Shown: positions 11,200 through 22,709 of the stretch, in pieces | How the letters are laid out: the number at the start of each line of letters is the position of its first letter | How positions within the stretch are numbered: position 1 is the first letter of the stretch | Made by a program: the position numbers and the translations under genes | Assembly (NCBI GenBank): GCA_015680685.1 | Contig: MNCI01000596.1 | Location: forward strand, 213,677-277,676 | DNA: 64,000 nt | Source of the DNA: Gnetum montanum | Taxonomy: Eukaryota > Streptophyta > Gnetopsida > Gnetales > Gnetaceae | Reading direction: 5' to 3' | Notes under the pieces: model-generated | The model's database searches: none | What the model saw: only the letters and a program-made list of their open reading frames with translations | Told to the model about the DNA's origin: nothing

Positions 11200-11559
11200 T
11201 GTAGATGCTGCATCACATTTGTATTGCAGCATCCTAGTCAGTGCATCTTAGTTGGTTGCTATATCATAGATGCTATATCGCATCTACTATATCATAGATG
11301 CGATATTGCATTTGCTATAACTTAGCTAGGTCAATGCATCCTTGTTGACATAGCCCCATTGACACAACCTCATTGATGTAACTAAATGCATTAATGCATC
11401 CTCATTGATGCAATGCATGTATTTTCCTATAAATATGCAAGCACCTACTACATATTCAACACCATTTGGTCAGTAGTGTAGCTAGACTCTTGCAATTTCA
11501 TTTCATAATCTTAGCAAATATTCAATGAGTGCCCATAATGTGGATATGAGTCAGTTGTA
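11200..11559 (+). repeat. LTR-like fragment H with palindromic repeats and TATA box
   Basis: Repeated tagatgc/gatattgca motifs include the near-perfect palindrome TAGATGCTATATCGCATCTA at 11267-11286. About 145 bases on, TATAAATA lies at 11431-11438, followed by a typical transcribed-leader-like sequence until the N gap. The design resembles the LTR promoters elsewhere in the window, but the partner LTR was not found, so it may be a solo or gap-truncated LTR. Confidence 0.45.
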
Positions 11560-12062
11560 NNNNNNNNNNNNNNNNNNNNNNNNNNNNNNNNNNNNNNNNN
11601 NNNNNNNNNNNNNNNNNNNNNNNNNNNNNNNNNNNNNNNNNNNNNNNNNNNNNNNNNNNNNNNNNNNNNNNNNNNNNNNNNNNNNNNNNNNNNNNNNNNN
11701 NNNNNNNNNNNNNNNNNNNNNNNNNNNNNNNNNNNNNNNNNNNNNNNNNNNNNNNNNNNNNNNNNNNNNNNNNNNNNNNNNNNNNNNNNNNNNNNNNNNN
11801 NNNNNNNNNNNNNNNNNNNNNNNNNNNNNNNNNNNNNNNNNNNNNNNNNNNNNNNNNNNNNNNNNNNNNNNNNNNNNNNNNNNNNNNNNNNNNNNNNNNN
11901 NNNNNNNNNNNNNNNNNNNNNNNNNNNNNNNNNNNNNNNNNNNNNNNNNNNNNNNNNNNNNNNNNNNNNNNNNNNNNNNNNNNNNNNNNNNNNNNNNNNN
12001 NNNNNNNNNNNNNNNNNNNNNNNNNNNNNNNNNNNNNNNNNNNNNNNNNNNNNNNNNNNNNN
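11560..12062. other. Assembly gap (503 N)
   Basis: A run of 503 unknown bases lies inside element E and beside LTR-like fragment H. Any element body belonging to H may be missing here. Confidence 0.98.
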
Positions 12063-12970
12063 AAAATTGGAAAGGGAATTAAAAAATGCAATAAAACATA
12101 GATAAGAGGAAAAAAGGGTCAGAGGAAACTTGATGATGCTTGACCTATTTTTTGTTGAGAATCATGTGTAGTGTTGCTTGATGTAGGCTCAATTGATGAG
12201 ATTTGGATGTTGATTCTAATATTGCTTTACTAGATAATACACTTCATTGCTAAGAATTTTGATAACAATGAAGGGATCATTTCTGAGATGAAGTGGTACA
12301 TGGCTATTGCATGATGACAGATGATGTTGCTATAGATAATAATGTACCTCTAGCTAGAATGCCCCTAGATGGGCATAAATGAAGTACTTAGAATGATGGT
12401 GGTTAGGTTGATCATGATTGAGAATAAACAAGATGATGGTAGTTAGATTTAGGATTGATCAAGTAGTAAGCTTCTCATAGGGATTGGAAAATAATGATGA
12501 ATGATTGATGTAGAGAAAGAGGAAGGGTAGATGGAATCCATAGAAACTAAATAGTTGGCACTTATGGAAAGAGGGGATAAATTAGGAATACTAATGTTGG
12601 AACATTGGCTATGTTTTCTATCTTAATGTTCTTGCTAGATGATGTGTTTGTCTTTGATACGTATTTGTATGAACATTTTGAAGATTGAAAACTATGTACA
12701 TGGAAATATATTGAAATAACCAATGGTTATTTTTTACAAATTTTCTATTTTATATGTTTTTTTAGTTTTCTATGCTTTTATGGGATTTTTTATTTTTTAT
12801 TTTTCTATTTTTATGGTTTTTCACTTTAATAGCTAAAGTGTAAAATGATATGAAGTAAAGTACCAAATGAAAATAATATTTAAAATTTTAAAACTATTGT
12901 GGCATAAATTAAGAAAAAGAAATAATGCAAGATAAAATAATGTCAAGCAAATAAAGTAAGCAAACATAGT
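12063..12970. other. Element E internal sequence, no gene seen
   Basis: This AT-rich sequence has a T-rich stretch near 12725-12830. No coding similarity was recognised. It ends at the insertion point of element B, flanked by atagt at 12966-12970. Confidence 0.4.
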
Positions 12971-13290
12971 TGAAACACAACCAAATTTGCATGTTGTAAC
13001 CTTTGTAATTTCATTCCATGAAACCTAAGGCTAAACATCATTGTAAATGTGAAGATCATAATCCATAAGATGCAATCTCACATATTTTATACTTTTGGGA
13101 CTAAAAAATGCTTCATAAGTGGTCAAAGCCACATCCTCGAAGTGAAAAAAGTCACATAGTGTCGATATTTGGACTTGGGAGTTTAAAAATACCTTTTTGG
13201 GATGCCAAAATTGGTATATTGATGGGTTTTATGAGACATATTGCATTTTCTACGCTAGAGATGCATGCATGGGAGTAAAACTCACATATT

Positions 13291-13650
13291 CCCAACATGG
13301 AAACTTTAGGTCCAGTGTGGAAACTTCATGCTTATCATGGAAACTTCATGCTTAGTGTGGAAACTTCATGCCTAGCATGGAAACTTCATGCCTAGTGTGG
13401 AAACTTCATGCTCTAGTGTGGAAACTTCATGCCCAGCATGGAAACTTCATGCCTAGTATGGAAACTTCATGCTCCAGTGTGGAAACTTCGTGCCCAGCAT
13501 GGAAACTTCATGCCCAATGTGGAAACTTTAGGTCTAGCATGGGAGATTTGCCTCAACATGGAAGATCTTCCCCTAGCTTGAAAGATCTCCTTCTAGTATG
13601 GAATGTCTACTCCCAATGTAGAAGCCATCCTCCTAGCATGGATGTCATTT
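13291..13650 (+). repeat. Element B LTR minisatellite (GTGTGGAAACTTCATGCCTA)
   Basis: There are about twelve close units of 20-22 bases, alternating gtgtgg and gcatgg starts so that the true period is near 41, then about five diverged units (aagatcttccccta type). The right LTR has only about four close plus six diverged units. The array lies 150 bases upstream of the TATA box. The frame 13368-13694 (repeating Met-Glu-Thr-Ser and Trp-Lys-Leu-His) is only the translated repeat. Confidence 0.85.
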
Positions 13651-13796
13651 TGCTGTTACTATTTTTTGTAGACGGAATGGCTGTGGGGGTATGAAACTTA
13701 TTATATATGATAACCCCCCAAAATTTGGCACCTATCCCACCTGAGACATAACAGAAATTTGCAACCAATTTGTAGCAAAAATTAAGGCCAAAATCC

Positions 13797-13804
13797 TATA
13801 TAAA
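13797..13804 (+). promoter_or_regulatory. Element B LTR TATA box
   Basis: TATATAAA at this place is conserved in the right LTR at 37984-37991. It sits downstream of the minisatellite and upstream of the conserved leader (aacaccaatttgaggt). Confidence 0.7.
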
Positions 13805-14129
13805 CCAACCCTAAACACCAATTTGAGGTTCAACCTCCTTAGCACACACACATTTCGACATTTTTGCAAGCATTTTTTTGCATTTAAGAGATTTGAACAC
13901 ACATAGCCATTTTTTGCATTTCTTGAATCCCCAATGTGGAACTCCCACATAGCCATTGTTACATCCCCTCTGTAACACCAACATTATAGATCTGGTGGAG
14001 ATTGTAGCAAGGTTTCACATTTTCAAGAGTTATGGATCATCTAGATAGTGGAGTAATGGATTCCAAGCCCCAATCAAAGTGAACCCTCCTACTCCATCAA
14101 GATATCTTGTAAACATTTTCTATATCCCC

Positions 14130-15031
14130 TGATGAGCGGCTAGGTACCCCTACGCCCAACCATACGAATCATGAACGTTCATGCGTGACTCGGTCGAAAT
14201 CTGCAGACTGTAAGCACTTAACATACACCAGACTTCTAACCAATGAAACCTTGGGTTAGAACGGTCGATGTCATCCTAATCTCACTTGTGAGGTTATGTT
14301 TATGATGGTTAAGTGAGACTAAGGCTAATAATTTTTATATCTTTTTAATTATCTTTTGGTGGCTAATTGAGGTATGAAAAGTAAGGAATAAACTATTACC
14401 TAATCTATAATTATCCTAGCTTATATTCTAACTACTCCTAGTGTAATTATCCAGTCCCATCTTCCAAGCATGTTTTGAGCATCTCCTAACACTTCTAGGT
14501 TACCAAACGTTAAGCATCACTGGGCTTACCAAGTGTTTGGGTTACGTTCAAGATGGTCATACTTATGGTCCTTAAGAACTACGAATGAACAATAGCGATG
14601 GAAATTATAATAAAAAAAACTCAAGTAATTAACATGTAAATAATAAAGCATAAACATATTAAACTATTGAATGCATAAAATAACTAAGTCCAAATGCTAC
14701 AAGGAATGCTTGAATAGTTCATCTTTATTGCCGTCATGTCAATGGGCTCAGATAGATCAATGCTTGAATAAAGAGCTGATCACTTTTCTTACACCTGCTA
14801 CGGGCACTTGGAAAATATTCTATCTTCTACGGGAACAAACTGCAAGAGCTTCACTACAACTACTCAAAAAAGTGTCTAAATGAGGCGGAAGGCCCTCTTA
14901 TTTATAGGTCGGGATAGGTGGCTACAAAAATGGGGCCACGTTGATGCAGGGTGGCTACGTTGATGGGCCCACATCGATGCGGCCACGTATACGCAGCCCA
15001 GTCGATGCATTGACTAAATGACACTTCATCA
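14130..15031 (-). repeat. Element A 3' LTR
   Basis: It matches 26349-27251 almost base for base by eye. The leader part includes ctaatctcacttgtgaggtt and the start-of-transcript region gaggcggaaggccctct. The promoter array is at 14899-15018. The frame 14671-14883 recurs in the other LTR (26891-27103) and is LTR sequence. Confidence 0.92.
14899..15018 (-). promoter_or_regulatory. Element A 3' LTR promoter: GTCGAC/GTATAC-type repeats and TATA box
   Basis: TATAAATA (minus strand) is at 14899-14906. Upstream on the minus strand are about six units of roughly 15-17 bases ending in GTGGCC or GTAGCC, with palindromic cores such as GTATAC and ATCGAT. The 5' LTR copy at 27119-27238 keeps more exact cores (GTCGAC). 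Confidence 0.65.
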
Positions 15032-15040
15032 TACCCCCAC
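15032..15040 (-). promoter_or_regulatory. Element A polypurine tract
   Basis: GTGGGGGTA on the minus strand directly precedes LTR start TGATGAAG. It is the equivalent of the tract in C (8796-8804) and D (47702-47710). Confidence 0.75.
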
Positions 15041-15199
15041 AACTGAGCAAAACTCATCCTTAAGTTACTTTACAATTTGGAAGGTATGGATTCTTATTTA
15101 CAACACACATAACTTAAACACATACATGAGACACACATTACGCAACATGAATTGACCAAGTGCCCGAGTTACAAAGGAGGAAAAATTACAAAAATGGCA

Positions 15200-18055
15200 G
15201 TGTTCAGAGACAAAATTGAACACCTCGCTAGTCTTGGAGCCTTTGCTATGTAGGATGATCCACAAAATTGCTAGAGAAGATCACACCGTCCCTGGGGGCA
15301 GTGGTTCTGATGGATCTTCTCCAACCTCTAACCCATGCGTTGGTGGTGGCACGGATCTCAGTTGCCCTGTGGCAGCTACAACTTCTAGAGGTAGCCGAAA
15401 AGCCTCCAAGAGAGCCCTCATTTTTTCTTCTGTGCTTCTAGGATCATTCACAGTCTAAGTAGCTTCTCCAATATGTGCTAGAATTGGAACCTTTCAAGGG
15501 CATGGCAGTGTCGGAATGAGTTCTTTTAAGTTGACAAACCAGGCTGTGAACTAGATGTGTTCGATGTAGAATGCTCGGATTAATGCCTGCAGCTATTGGT
15601 AGTCATCCATTCTTCAGGCTAGGTCCTCCGCGACTACATGTTATCCTTCAAAGCTTGCGCAAAGGACCTCGAGTTCTACGTTTGCCGTTGCCAGCCTTTG
15701 TTTTGTTGCCTTATGCGCCTGGAACTCATCCTCGTATAGGGAATATTAGGCGGCCACTTGTTTTTCCAATTCTGATCGTAGTATACCCGTTGTTAGCATA
15801 GCTAGGTTTGCATATTGAAGGTTGGCCAACTCCATGTATTCTGTCATCTCCTCAATCTATAGCTCCTTTAGGTAGATTTCTACTTTGTTGTAGGCATTCA
15901 ACCCATCAAAGATAGAATGCCAAACATCACCTCTCTCTTGGAGCTGCTGGAGCACTTGGTTCATCTTTGCTTTGGCAACTTGAATGTGCTTCTCATTTAC
16001 CTCCTTCTGCAATCCCACTTGGTCCTTGTAATGATTTTTAACTTTTTCGAATTTCAGGGCCTCGTTCTTCCAAGCAGTAATTTCGATTACAGACTTTTGT
16101 CGCAATGCCTAAACCTCCTTCATTGACAGATTTCAATTTTCAGCAGCCAACCTTCTTATGTCAGTGTTCACCTTGGCTAGCTCCTCCTGCTATTGGTGGA
16201 TGAAATATTTCATGTGTTCGTTCTCTGCACCAACATTGCACGGGCGATGAACTTCAATGGTTAGTTGCACGTTCTCCTAGAGAACCTCCACCAAGTCCTT
16301 TTCTAAGTGATACGCTCAAGCGTCTGCTATGGACTTGTCAAGGATCGNGGCAATTTTGCAGTTGAGGATGGCTAGATCGACAAGCTGGGCTCTTAATTGG
16401 GCTACCTTAGTTGCCAAGCATTGACAAGCAGCTTGAGTAGCTTCAAGTTGCTGTTGCAAAATGAGGCTCTTGCCCCTTGTCGAGAGTAGCTCTGACTAGG
16501 TTGCAGTAATGTTGTCCAGAGGGTCGAAGACATATGAAAGTGGTTGCCTAGTTCCTACCAGTTGGTCCAAAAATTATTCATGTTGGGCTGCATCAATCTT
16601 ACTACGTGAAGTTCCGACAAACACATGTACATCTTGTAGGCCATGAATGTTTGGTACAGGTGTTGCCGGTGCTTTGAGAACTGTAGCAATTGTGTCAGCA
16701 ACCACTTTGGCAGCAACTTCCTATCCCTGGTGCTGCATCACCAAGACGGTCACTTGTTCACCATCTTCCAAGCATACCAAGAAAGTAGCATCATTCCCTA
16801 AGATTTCAGGGAATAACTATTGGGTTGAGGTTGATACATCTCGGATGCTTGGATCTGTTCTAGTTGGAATTTGTGCTCGGGTGGTGGAGAATATTAGCCT
16901 TGCCCTTTCAAGAAAGCTAACTAATTGAGCCACTTGCTCCAGGTGGCTCATGGTAGGGTGATAGACCAAGGGTCTTCTCCTCCACCAGTCCTGTCGAATT
17001 GCTCTTGTTGGCTCAAGAGCATTTCCCGGATCTTGCGGATGTATTCTCCCATGTTTTACGAGCTTGGCTGCATTGTTTGTGTAGGTGGTGGAGGTGGTTG
17101 CTGCTCTTCCTCTATCTGTGTGGTGGCAGGAGATTTATCTTTTATCATCTCTCACCACGAGGCAATTGGAGCGCACCATATTATGTCATTAGAATATCGT
17201 GCTATCCCTGCCCGTTTGCACAACTTTTGAATTAGGTAGGGAAAGGGGAAAGCTCATCTTCCACGTTCGTTCTCAATGAACCTCTTTTCAATCTCCAAAA
17301 ATAGCAGCTATGGAAGACTCATGGGAAATTTCCCACTCAAGGTGGCACACGCACGAGCGGAGAAGGTAGTGATTTTGCTGGGTTTTACCATTGGGTTCAA
17401 ATGATAAGACGTGATCTTTGATTACACTCTCTCCACTGTGGTCAAGAAGCCGAATGCCTTGTGCTCTACCTCGTAGCACTATTTGGTCCATTGCACCTCT
17501 ACCTCTGGATCGTCTTGCTTTGGAATTTCTACCACATCTGCCCCAATTTCAGGCAACCCCATAGCTTGCACTATTACTTTCGAAGAGTAAGAGACATAAA
17601 TGTCTTTGATTCTTACTCTAGACCCTAGTTTCTGATTCGTTCAGAAGAGATAAGTTTCTCCGAAGTACCATTCACCACCAGTTGTGATGACTGGCCACAT
17701 CAGAGAGTTCTGCAATTTGAGCCTCACGTCTTCTAGTGCGTTTTTGAGGAATGGTCCAAAAATTAGCTCTTGGAGGACCATTCGCTGCATCTCGCGCAGC
17801 ATGATAACATCAAGGCAGGCTTGGGTCAGGGTGACCTCAAGCCGCAGTGCTATCCTAAGAATCTCATCCCCGAGTGATTGCTCACCAGGAATCTCTTCGG
17901 GAATCTGATGAACAGATTCCACATCAGGTCTTTTGCGGATGGGCCCAGTTGCATGAGAACCCTCCACATGCTCTAGCAGTTGCACACCCCGTCCCCTTCC
18001 CATGTGTGGGTGCTTGTCCCTTGGTTATGATGGTCCTTCGTCCCTTGGGTGCCAT
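15200..18055 (-). pseudogene. Unknown extra reading frame of element A (decayed)
   Basis: Between integrase and the 3' LTR, A carries about 2.9 kb of coding-like minus-strand sequence that D and C lack. Open pieces are 18003-17641 (120 residues, ending near GGEWYFGETYLF), 17491-17288 and 16105-15857. Together with glutamine/alanine-rich heptad-like text near 16500-16350 they suggest a long protein with a structured N-terminus and a coiled-coil C-terminal half. Candidate starts are ATG 18055 (MAPKGRR) and ATG 18003 (MGRGRG), in different frames. Many stops and frameshifts break it. It could be an envelope-position gene, a captured host gene, or the gag of a nested element. I recognise no domain. 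Confidence 0.5.
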
Positions 18056-18426
18056 CTGCAATCAAACATAACTGCCCATTAGACCATTCATAAGTAGCTT
18101 AAGATGGTCCGTATATACTTTCTTAGTTTGACCAAGTTATGTTATTGGCACAGGCACACCGTTAAATCTCCCGGAGCATTAATTTAGGGGTTAGGGCCAA
18201 ATTTTTCGTAATTAAAAACTAATTAATTAATTAATTAATTAATTACATAAAGGCACCACCCCCCATGACTAAGAGCATACCTCTGGGTGCGTAAAAAGAA
18301 CAAGGACAGGTTGATGCGGATACGTGATGGAATGTAGGTTCGTTGGGAAGGGTTAGGTAGAAAAAATGGCAAAAACTCCCTTCAATTTGGACTCCAAATG
18401 ATGAAAAATACAAATTGTAGTGGGTG

Positions 18427-18545
18427 TATATATAGGGATTGGGTGTTGTATCGACAGGGCCGTGTATACGCAGGCACTACATATACGGGGCCCCGTATAC
18501 GTAGCACTGTTCACCCATGGACCAACATTGACCAACCCATAAAAC
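18427..18545 (-). promoter_or_regulatory. LTR-type promoter inside element A with an 18-base perfect palindrome
   Basis: On the minus strand TATATATA (18427-18434) has repeated GTATACG motifs upstream: cgtgtatacg at 18461-18470 and the perfect palindrome TATACGGGGCCCCGTATA at 18482-18499. A possible LTR start (TGTTTTATGGG) lies at 18545. It faces the unknown reading frame at 18055-15200 and may drive it, or may be a leftover LTR of a nested element. Confidence 0.5.
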
Positions 18546-19273
18546 ACCTGAAATGATGAATAGGAAAAATCAAATTGAGGCGGTTGAAGTGCATGAATGC
18601 CCAGTCATGGCTGAGGACATGAGGAAGGGAATGGAGTGCAAAAAAGAGACAAAATTGGAGAAGGGGATTCAAAAAGAACTCCGTGAGGAAGAAATCGAAT
18701 GATGGGACACTAAAAACACTCAACCAAGGAATCCAAAGGATGGGAGGCTTAACAAGCAGAACCAGGACTATGTAGGTGGGTCCTCCCCATAACAGGCAAT
18801 AGCCTTTGTAGCCCCTGCATACCCTCAACACCAAGGTCCATGGGCCCAGGTGCCAAGAATTAGTTTTGGCCAGTTAAGACTCCAAACCAAGAGAACCCAC
18901 CAAGGCATGAGAAGCCTACAGAAAACATGATGAACATGCAAAACATAAATAGGGTAGTGAGGTGAGTATGGAGAGAAGTATAAATAGAGGGAGAGGAGAG
19001 AATGGAAATTCCAAGTGTTGGCCACATGAAACCCCATGTGCGATTGTGGTTAAGTGACATGGTAGAACCTTTCCTGAGGTTAGACCCAAAACCATCTATA
19101 GTCAGTGACATCGCAGCAATAGATGAAGTCTTGGCCATCCCCCAAGGAAGCAAGAATGCATCCACAGAGAACCACCACTTCAATAAACGTGAGAAGAAGG
19201 AAGGGAAATGGGACGAAGTCAGAGGGGACCAAGAAAGTCCCATAACTAAAGCGTATGGCCCGTGAGAGGCGGT
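18546..19273 (-). other. Element A conserved 3' noncoding region
   Basis: Segments such as gtgggtcctcccca (about 18776) and the gtggttaagtgacatg stretch (about 19047) recur in D (about 48427 and 48700) and partly in C. Frames 18511-18834, 18860-19243 and 19002-19265 overlap on both strands and are not supported. Confidence 0.55.
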
Positions 19274-19448
19274 CTAAGGGGTGTGCTTTGAATTCCCACT
19301 GCGAGTTATTTTTCTTTTCTTTTGTGTGAGGAACCACACCATGCGAAGACCCATGCGTGTTTGCATGTAGTCGACCAAGGGGTGTGCTTTGAATCATCAT
19401 GCTTTTTTTTGTTTTTTTTTTGAATTTTTGACGAGGACCACACCATGC
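19274..19448 (-). other. Two tandem copies of the conserved hairpin block
   Basis: Copies at 19274-19344 and 19375-19448 each read, on the minus strand, GCATGGTGTGG, an A-rich loop, then ATTCAAAGCACACCCC. Each can fold with GGTGTG paired to CACACC. C has one such block, D two. Confidence 0.65.
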
Positions 19449-19889
19449 AAGGTCGAATTACCCAGAAGCTTCCATGGAAAGAGACTTTGAGCAGTAGGAA
19501 ATCCGTAAGGGCACACCAGCAACCCCGGGCATATAACAGAATGATGAATAAAGCATTCCCCTTGAAGTCACACCCGATTCAAACCATTGGATCATCCCTC
19601 AGTCTGGCAACTACACAGGGCATACATTAATTAAAATTTTTTTAAGTGAAGGGGTTGCATGTTCACAACAGAAGGAAAACCATGGAATGGTGAATGGGTG
19701 AATGACGTGGACTCACTGCCGAGTTTATGAAGTGAAAACAATGTAAAATCCAAGGACAACCATGCAATAGCAGGAGCCAGATAACGAGGAAGACTATTAC
19801 AGTACCCATCGTAATGAAAATCAACCGTGCTAGATGCTTGAAGACAATACGACGATGTCTTAGTAATTATGCGAAAAAATGGACAGGTA

Positions 19890-19995
19890 CAAAAAATGAG
19901 AAATAATTAAAGAAAATGGAAAGAAGTATAAAACAAAAAGTGTAAAATAAAGAAGTGTAAAACAAAAAAGTGGAAAACAAAAAATGACAAAATGG
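19890..19995 (-). repeat. Element A U-rich TTTTGTTTTACAC repeats
   Basis: On the minus strand four to five loose units of ttttgttttacactt follow integrase. It is the same position as the larger array in C (6976-7262) and that of D (49540-49670). Confidence 0.65.
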
Positions 19996-20129
19996 TGAGG
20001 GGTGTAGGGAAGTGGATCAGCATGGATGATGGTCTTCCCCATGACTAGGTGGAAACGAGGAGACACGAAAAATGGAATGGGGGGCAATTGGTTGATGACA
20101 AGGCGGTGGCACTGGTTGCATGGAGTTCA

Positions 20130-21240
20130 CAAAAAGGTTTTAGTTATTGGCGGTTGACTAACTGTGTTCTGGTGGGATCCCCAGGTTTGTGGGTAAGCAA
20201 GGCCTCGGATGGGAAGGTTTCGAAGACAATATAAGGTCCCTCCCATAGTGTTTGAAACTTTTTTAGTTGGGATACATGTGAGGGGTTCCAATACAACACC
20301 TTCTCTCCACATCAAAATGTGACCTTCCAAATCCTAAGATCATGTTGTTTCTTGTTATAGGCCTTGTGGGTTTCATTTGAAAATAGGGCCACTAAGCGAT
20401 TCTCATCTAACACACTTAAATTGATTAATCGTTCATGTTGTGCTAGCAGTAGGTCAAGGCCGAGGTCACTGGAGGTGGATAGTGTGTAGAGTTCTGCTTG
20501 GATCGGAAGTGTTGGCAACTTTCCATACACTAATTCATAGGGAGAGTACCCTACAAGAAGTTTCCAAGTGGAGTAATAGGTCCATAGGGCATCATTAAGC
20601 TTGGTACTCCAATCCCTCCTATATTTGCTAATGGTTCAAGTAAGGATCTTGGTGATCTCCCTATTGGTGACTTCGGCTTACCTATTGGCTTGGGGGTGAT
20701 AGGGTGTTGTAAATTTGTGTGTTACCCCTAAGCGTTGCATAAGTTTCTGAAAAGTGACACCCGTGAAGTGAGTCCCATTATCAGAAATGAGTGCACGTGG
20801 CACTCCAAACCTAGTAACGATTTGTTGTTGGACAAATCATGCAGCGGTGTTGGAAGAATAGTCGATGACGGCTGCCACTTCTACCCACTTTGTACAGTAG
20901 TTTACAGCTACGATGATGTATGCCTTTCTATTTGACAAGGGGGTGATGGATCCCATGAAGTCGATACCCTAGATGTCGAAGGGATCCAGTGGTTGGATCC
21001 ACTGTTGAGGTCCCTCCAACTGTGCCATCATCCCATCGTCCCTCTGGCATCGTTCACAGGAGCGGACGAACCATTGTGTGTCCTTGAAAAGTGTAGGCTA
21101 GTAATACCCTGCAAGCAGGATTTTAATGGCCATTCGACATCTAGCGTAGTAGCCCCCACAAGGGCCCTCGTGAGCATCTTGGAGGACGTGTAGTGTATCA
21201 TCATCAGGGACACACCATCGAACTAGACCATCTACTCACA
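20130..21240 (-). pseudogene. Element A integrase region
   Basis: Integrase joins the new DNA copy to the chromosome. On the minus strand the zinc-binding end (CERCQRDDG, about 21050) is followed by the catalytic core (DFMGS near 20955, then a Y-KWVE-type segment, and the SDNGTHF-type motif near 20790). The YGKLPTLPIQAELY segment and C-terminal part continue to about 20312 (frame 20530-20312). TAG stops occur, including one just before GIDFMG. The downstream part beyond 20312 is weakly coding. Confidence 0.75.
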
Positions 21241-21331
21241 CCTTATAAAGGTGGCCATTGATTTCTATGAAATGCTTGGCCTTATGGAGAAACTACTGTT
21301 TTTACCGATGGTTCCACTCTTTTGGTAGCTC

Positions 21332-21980
21332 CTAGGTTGTGAGGTAGGTGAGGATGTGTTTGAACCAAGGGGATTCCTTGGGTACTTGAGGATTAATGAC
21401 GCCTGTGAAGAGGAGTTCATCTAGAAACTGGTCAGATAAGGGCTCCTCCTCTTCTGTGTCATCCCATCGCAACTGAGACAAGTGGTCAGCAACCACATTC
21501 TCGGTCCCCTTTCGATCTACCATGGTAAGATCAAACTCCTGAAGAATCACCAGCCACCAGATTATGTGGGGGTCACCGTTGGTTTGTTCATCAGGAACCA
21601 GATAGCACTGTGGTCTGTGTGCACAAACACCTCATATCTGAGCACATAGTATCAAAATTTATCCAAGGCAAACACCATCGCCATCAACTCCTTCTCAGTG
21701 GTGGTATAGTTCAGCTGAGCACCCACAATGCTACGGCCTGCACAGTGGATAAAATATGGATATTTTTTATCATCACATTGTGTAAGCACAGCTCCCAAGG
21801 CATAGTTGGAGGCATCCGTCATAATGTGAAAGGGTCTGGACCAATCAAGTGCCTGTAGAATCGAAGCTTCTACAAGTTTCTGTTTCAGTGCTTGGAATGC
21901 AGACTCGCATTCCTTGGTCCAGATAAATGAAACGTCCTTCTTTGTAAGTTCTACCAACAGCCTCACAATCTTTGAGAAGT
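21332..21980 (-). pseudogene. Element A RNase H region
   Basis: On the minus strand a connection region leads to MTDASNYALGAVL (about 21820), LNYTTTEKELMAMVFALDKF (ending near 21655), and, after a frame change near 21560, ILQEFDLTMVDRKG and VVADHLSQL (21550-21470). These are the standard landmarks of Ty3 RNase H, in the order and wording of the Athila type. One stop (about 21652) and one frameshift interrupt it. Confidence 0.85.
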
Positions 21981-22700
21981 ATTCAATGAAATGCTGGTAG
22001 TAACTAGTATGTCCAAGGAATGACTGAACATCTTTGATGGTACTTGGTTGGCAGGTGATTCCTTGGATGACCCTGATCTTTTCAAGGTCTACGCTGATTC
22101 CTGTTTGTGAGATGCGATGCCCCAGCACAATGCCCTCTTAGACCATCAAATGGCTCTTTTTCCAATTGAGCCGCAGATTGGTGTCTACACACCTCTTTAG
22201 AACCTGTTCCAGACGGTCTAAGGCTTGCTTGAACGTGGCCTCATAGGTGGAGAAGTCATCCATGAAGACTTCTACACCATTGTCGATTTGTTGCTGGAAG
22301 ATGCTTAGGACAAGGCATTGGAACGTAGCAGGTGCATTGCACAAGCCAAAGGGCATCTTCTTATATGCAAAAGTCCCCCATGGACTTGTCAACATTGTTT
22401 TGGCCTGGTCCTCTAGTGCTATTTGGATTTGGTTATAACCACTATAACCATCCAAAAAGTTGTAGTAACGGTGTCCTAAGATGGTGTCCAACACTTGGTC
22501 CACAAATGGGAGCGGGAAGTCGTCCTTGAAGGTCGCCATATTGAGCAACCGGAAATCAATACAGACCCTCCACTTGTCACCTTTCTTGGGCACAATAATG
22601 AGTGGGCTAACCCATTTTCTATCGATGACAGAATAGATGAATCCCTCCTTGAGCAATTGTTCAATTTTATCTTTTATGATCTACTTTAGTTTGGGATTCA
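21981..22700 (-). pseudogene. Element A reverse transcriptase
   Basis: This enzyme copies the element RNA to DNA. The minus-strand frame 22656-22138 shows WVSPLIIVPKKG, a WRVCIDFRLLN segment, FPLPFVDQVLD, FLDGYSGYNQI, MPFGLCNAPATFQ and the catalytic VFMDDFS (Asp-Asp at about 22255-22263). A stop at 22138-22140 replaces glutamine in the MV-EGIVLGH motif, and the same frame continues at 22128 with LGHRIS. It is the best preserved enzyme in the window and places A in the Athila lineage. Confidence 0.9.
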
Positions 22701-22709
22701 ACTGTCTTT

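Larger units (their letters stand above)
12971..14129 (+). repeat. Element B 5' LTR, first part
   Basis: It aligns with the right LTR from 37310 onward (accaaatttgcatgttgta, ggctaaacatcattgtaaa, and so on). It includes the 20-base minisatellite and TATA box. It stops at 14129, where A is inserted. The uninterrupted equivalent of the insertion point is near 38285-38300. Confidence 0.85.

Noticed and set aside
11522-12091. Long open frames on both strands
   Set aside because: They consist of the N gap.
13291-13650. Possible CRISPR array
   Set aside because: Units are contiguous 20-base tandem repeats without unique spacers, in a plant LTR.
13368-13694. 108-residue open frame with repeated Met-Glu-Thr-Ser and Trp-Lys-Leu-His
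   Set aside because: It is a translation of the 20-base minisatellite in the LTR of B. The same region in the other LTR has no frame.
14671-14883. 70-residue frame starting MHKITKSK
   Set aside because: It recurs at 26891-27103 in the other LTR of A and is LTR leader sequence, not a gene.
15857-16105. A separate small coiled-coil gene
   Set aside because: It lies in line with other minus-strand pieces of the same decayed reading frame in A, so it is treated as part of that.
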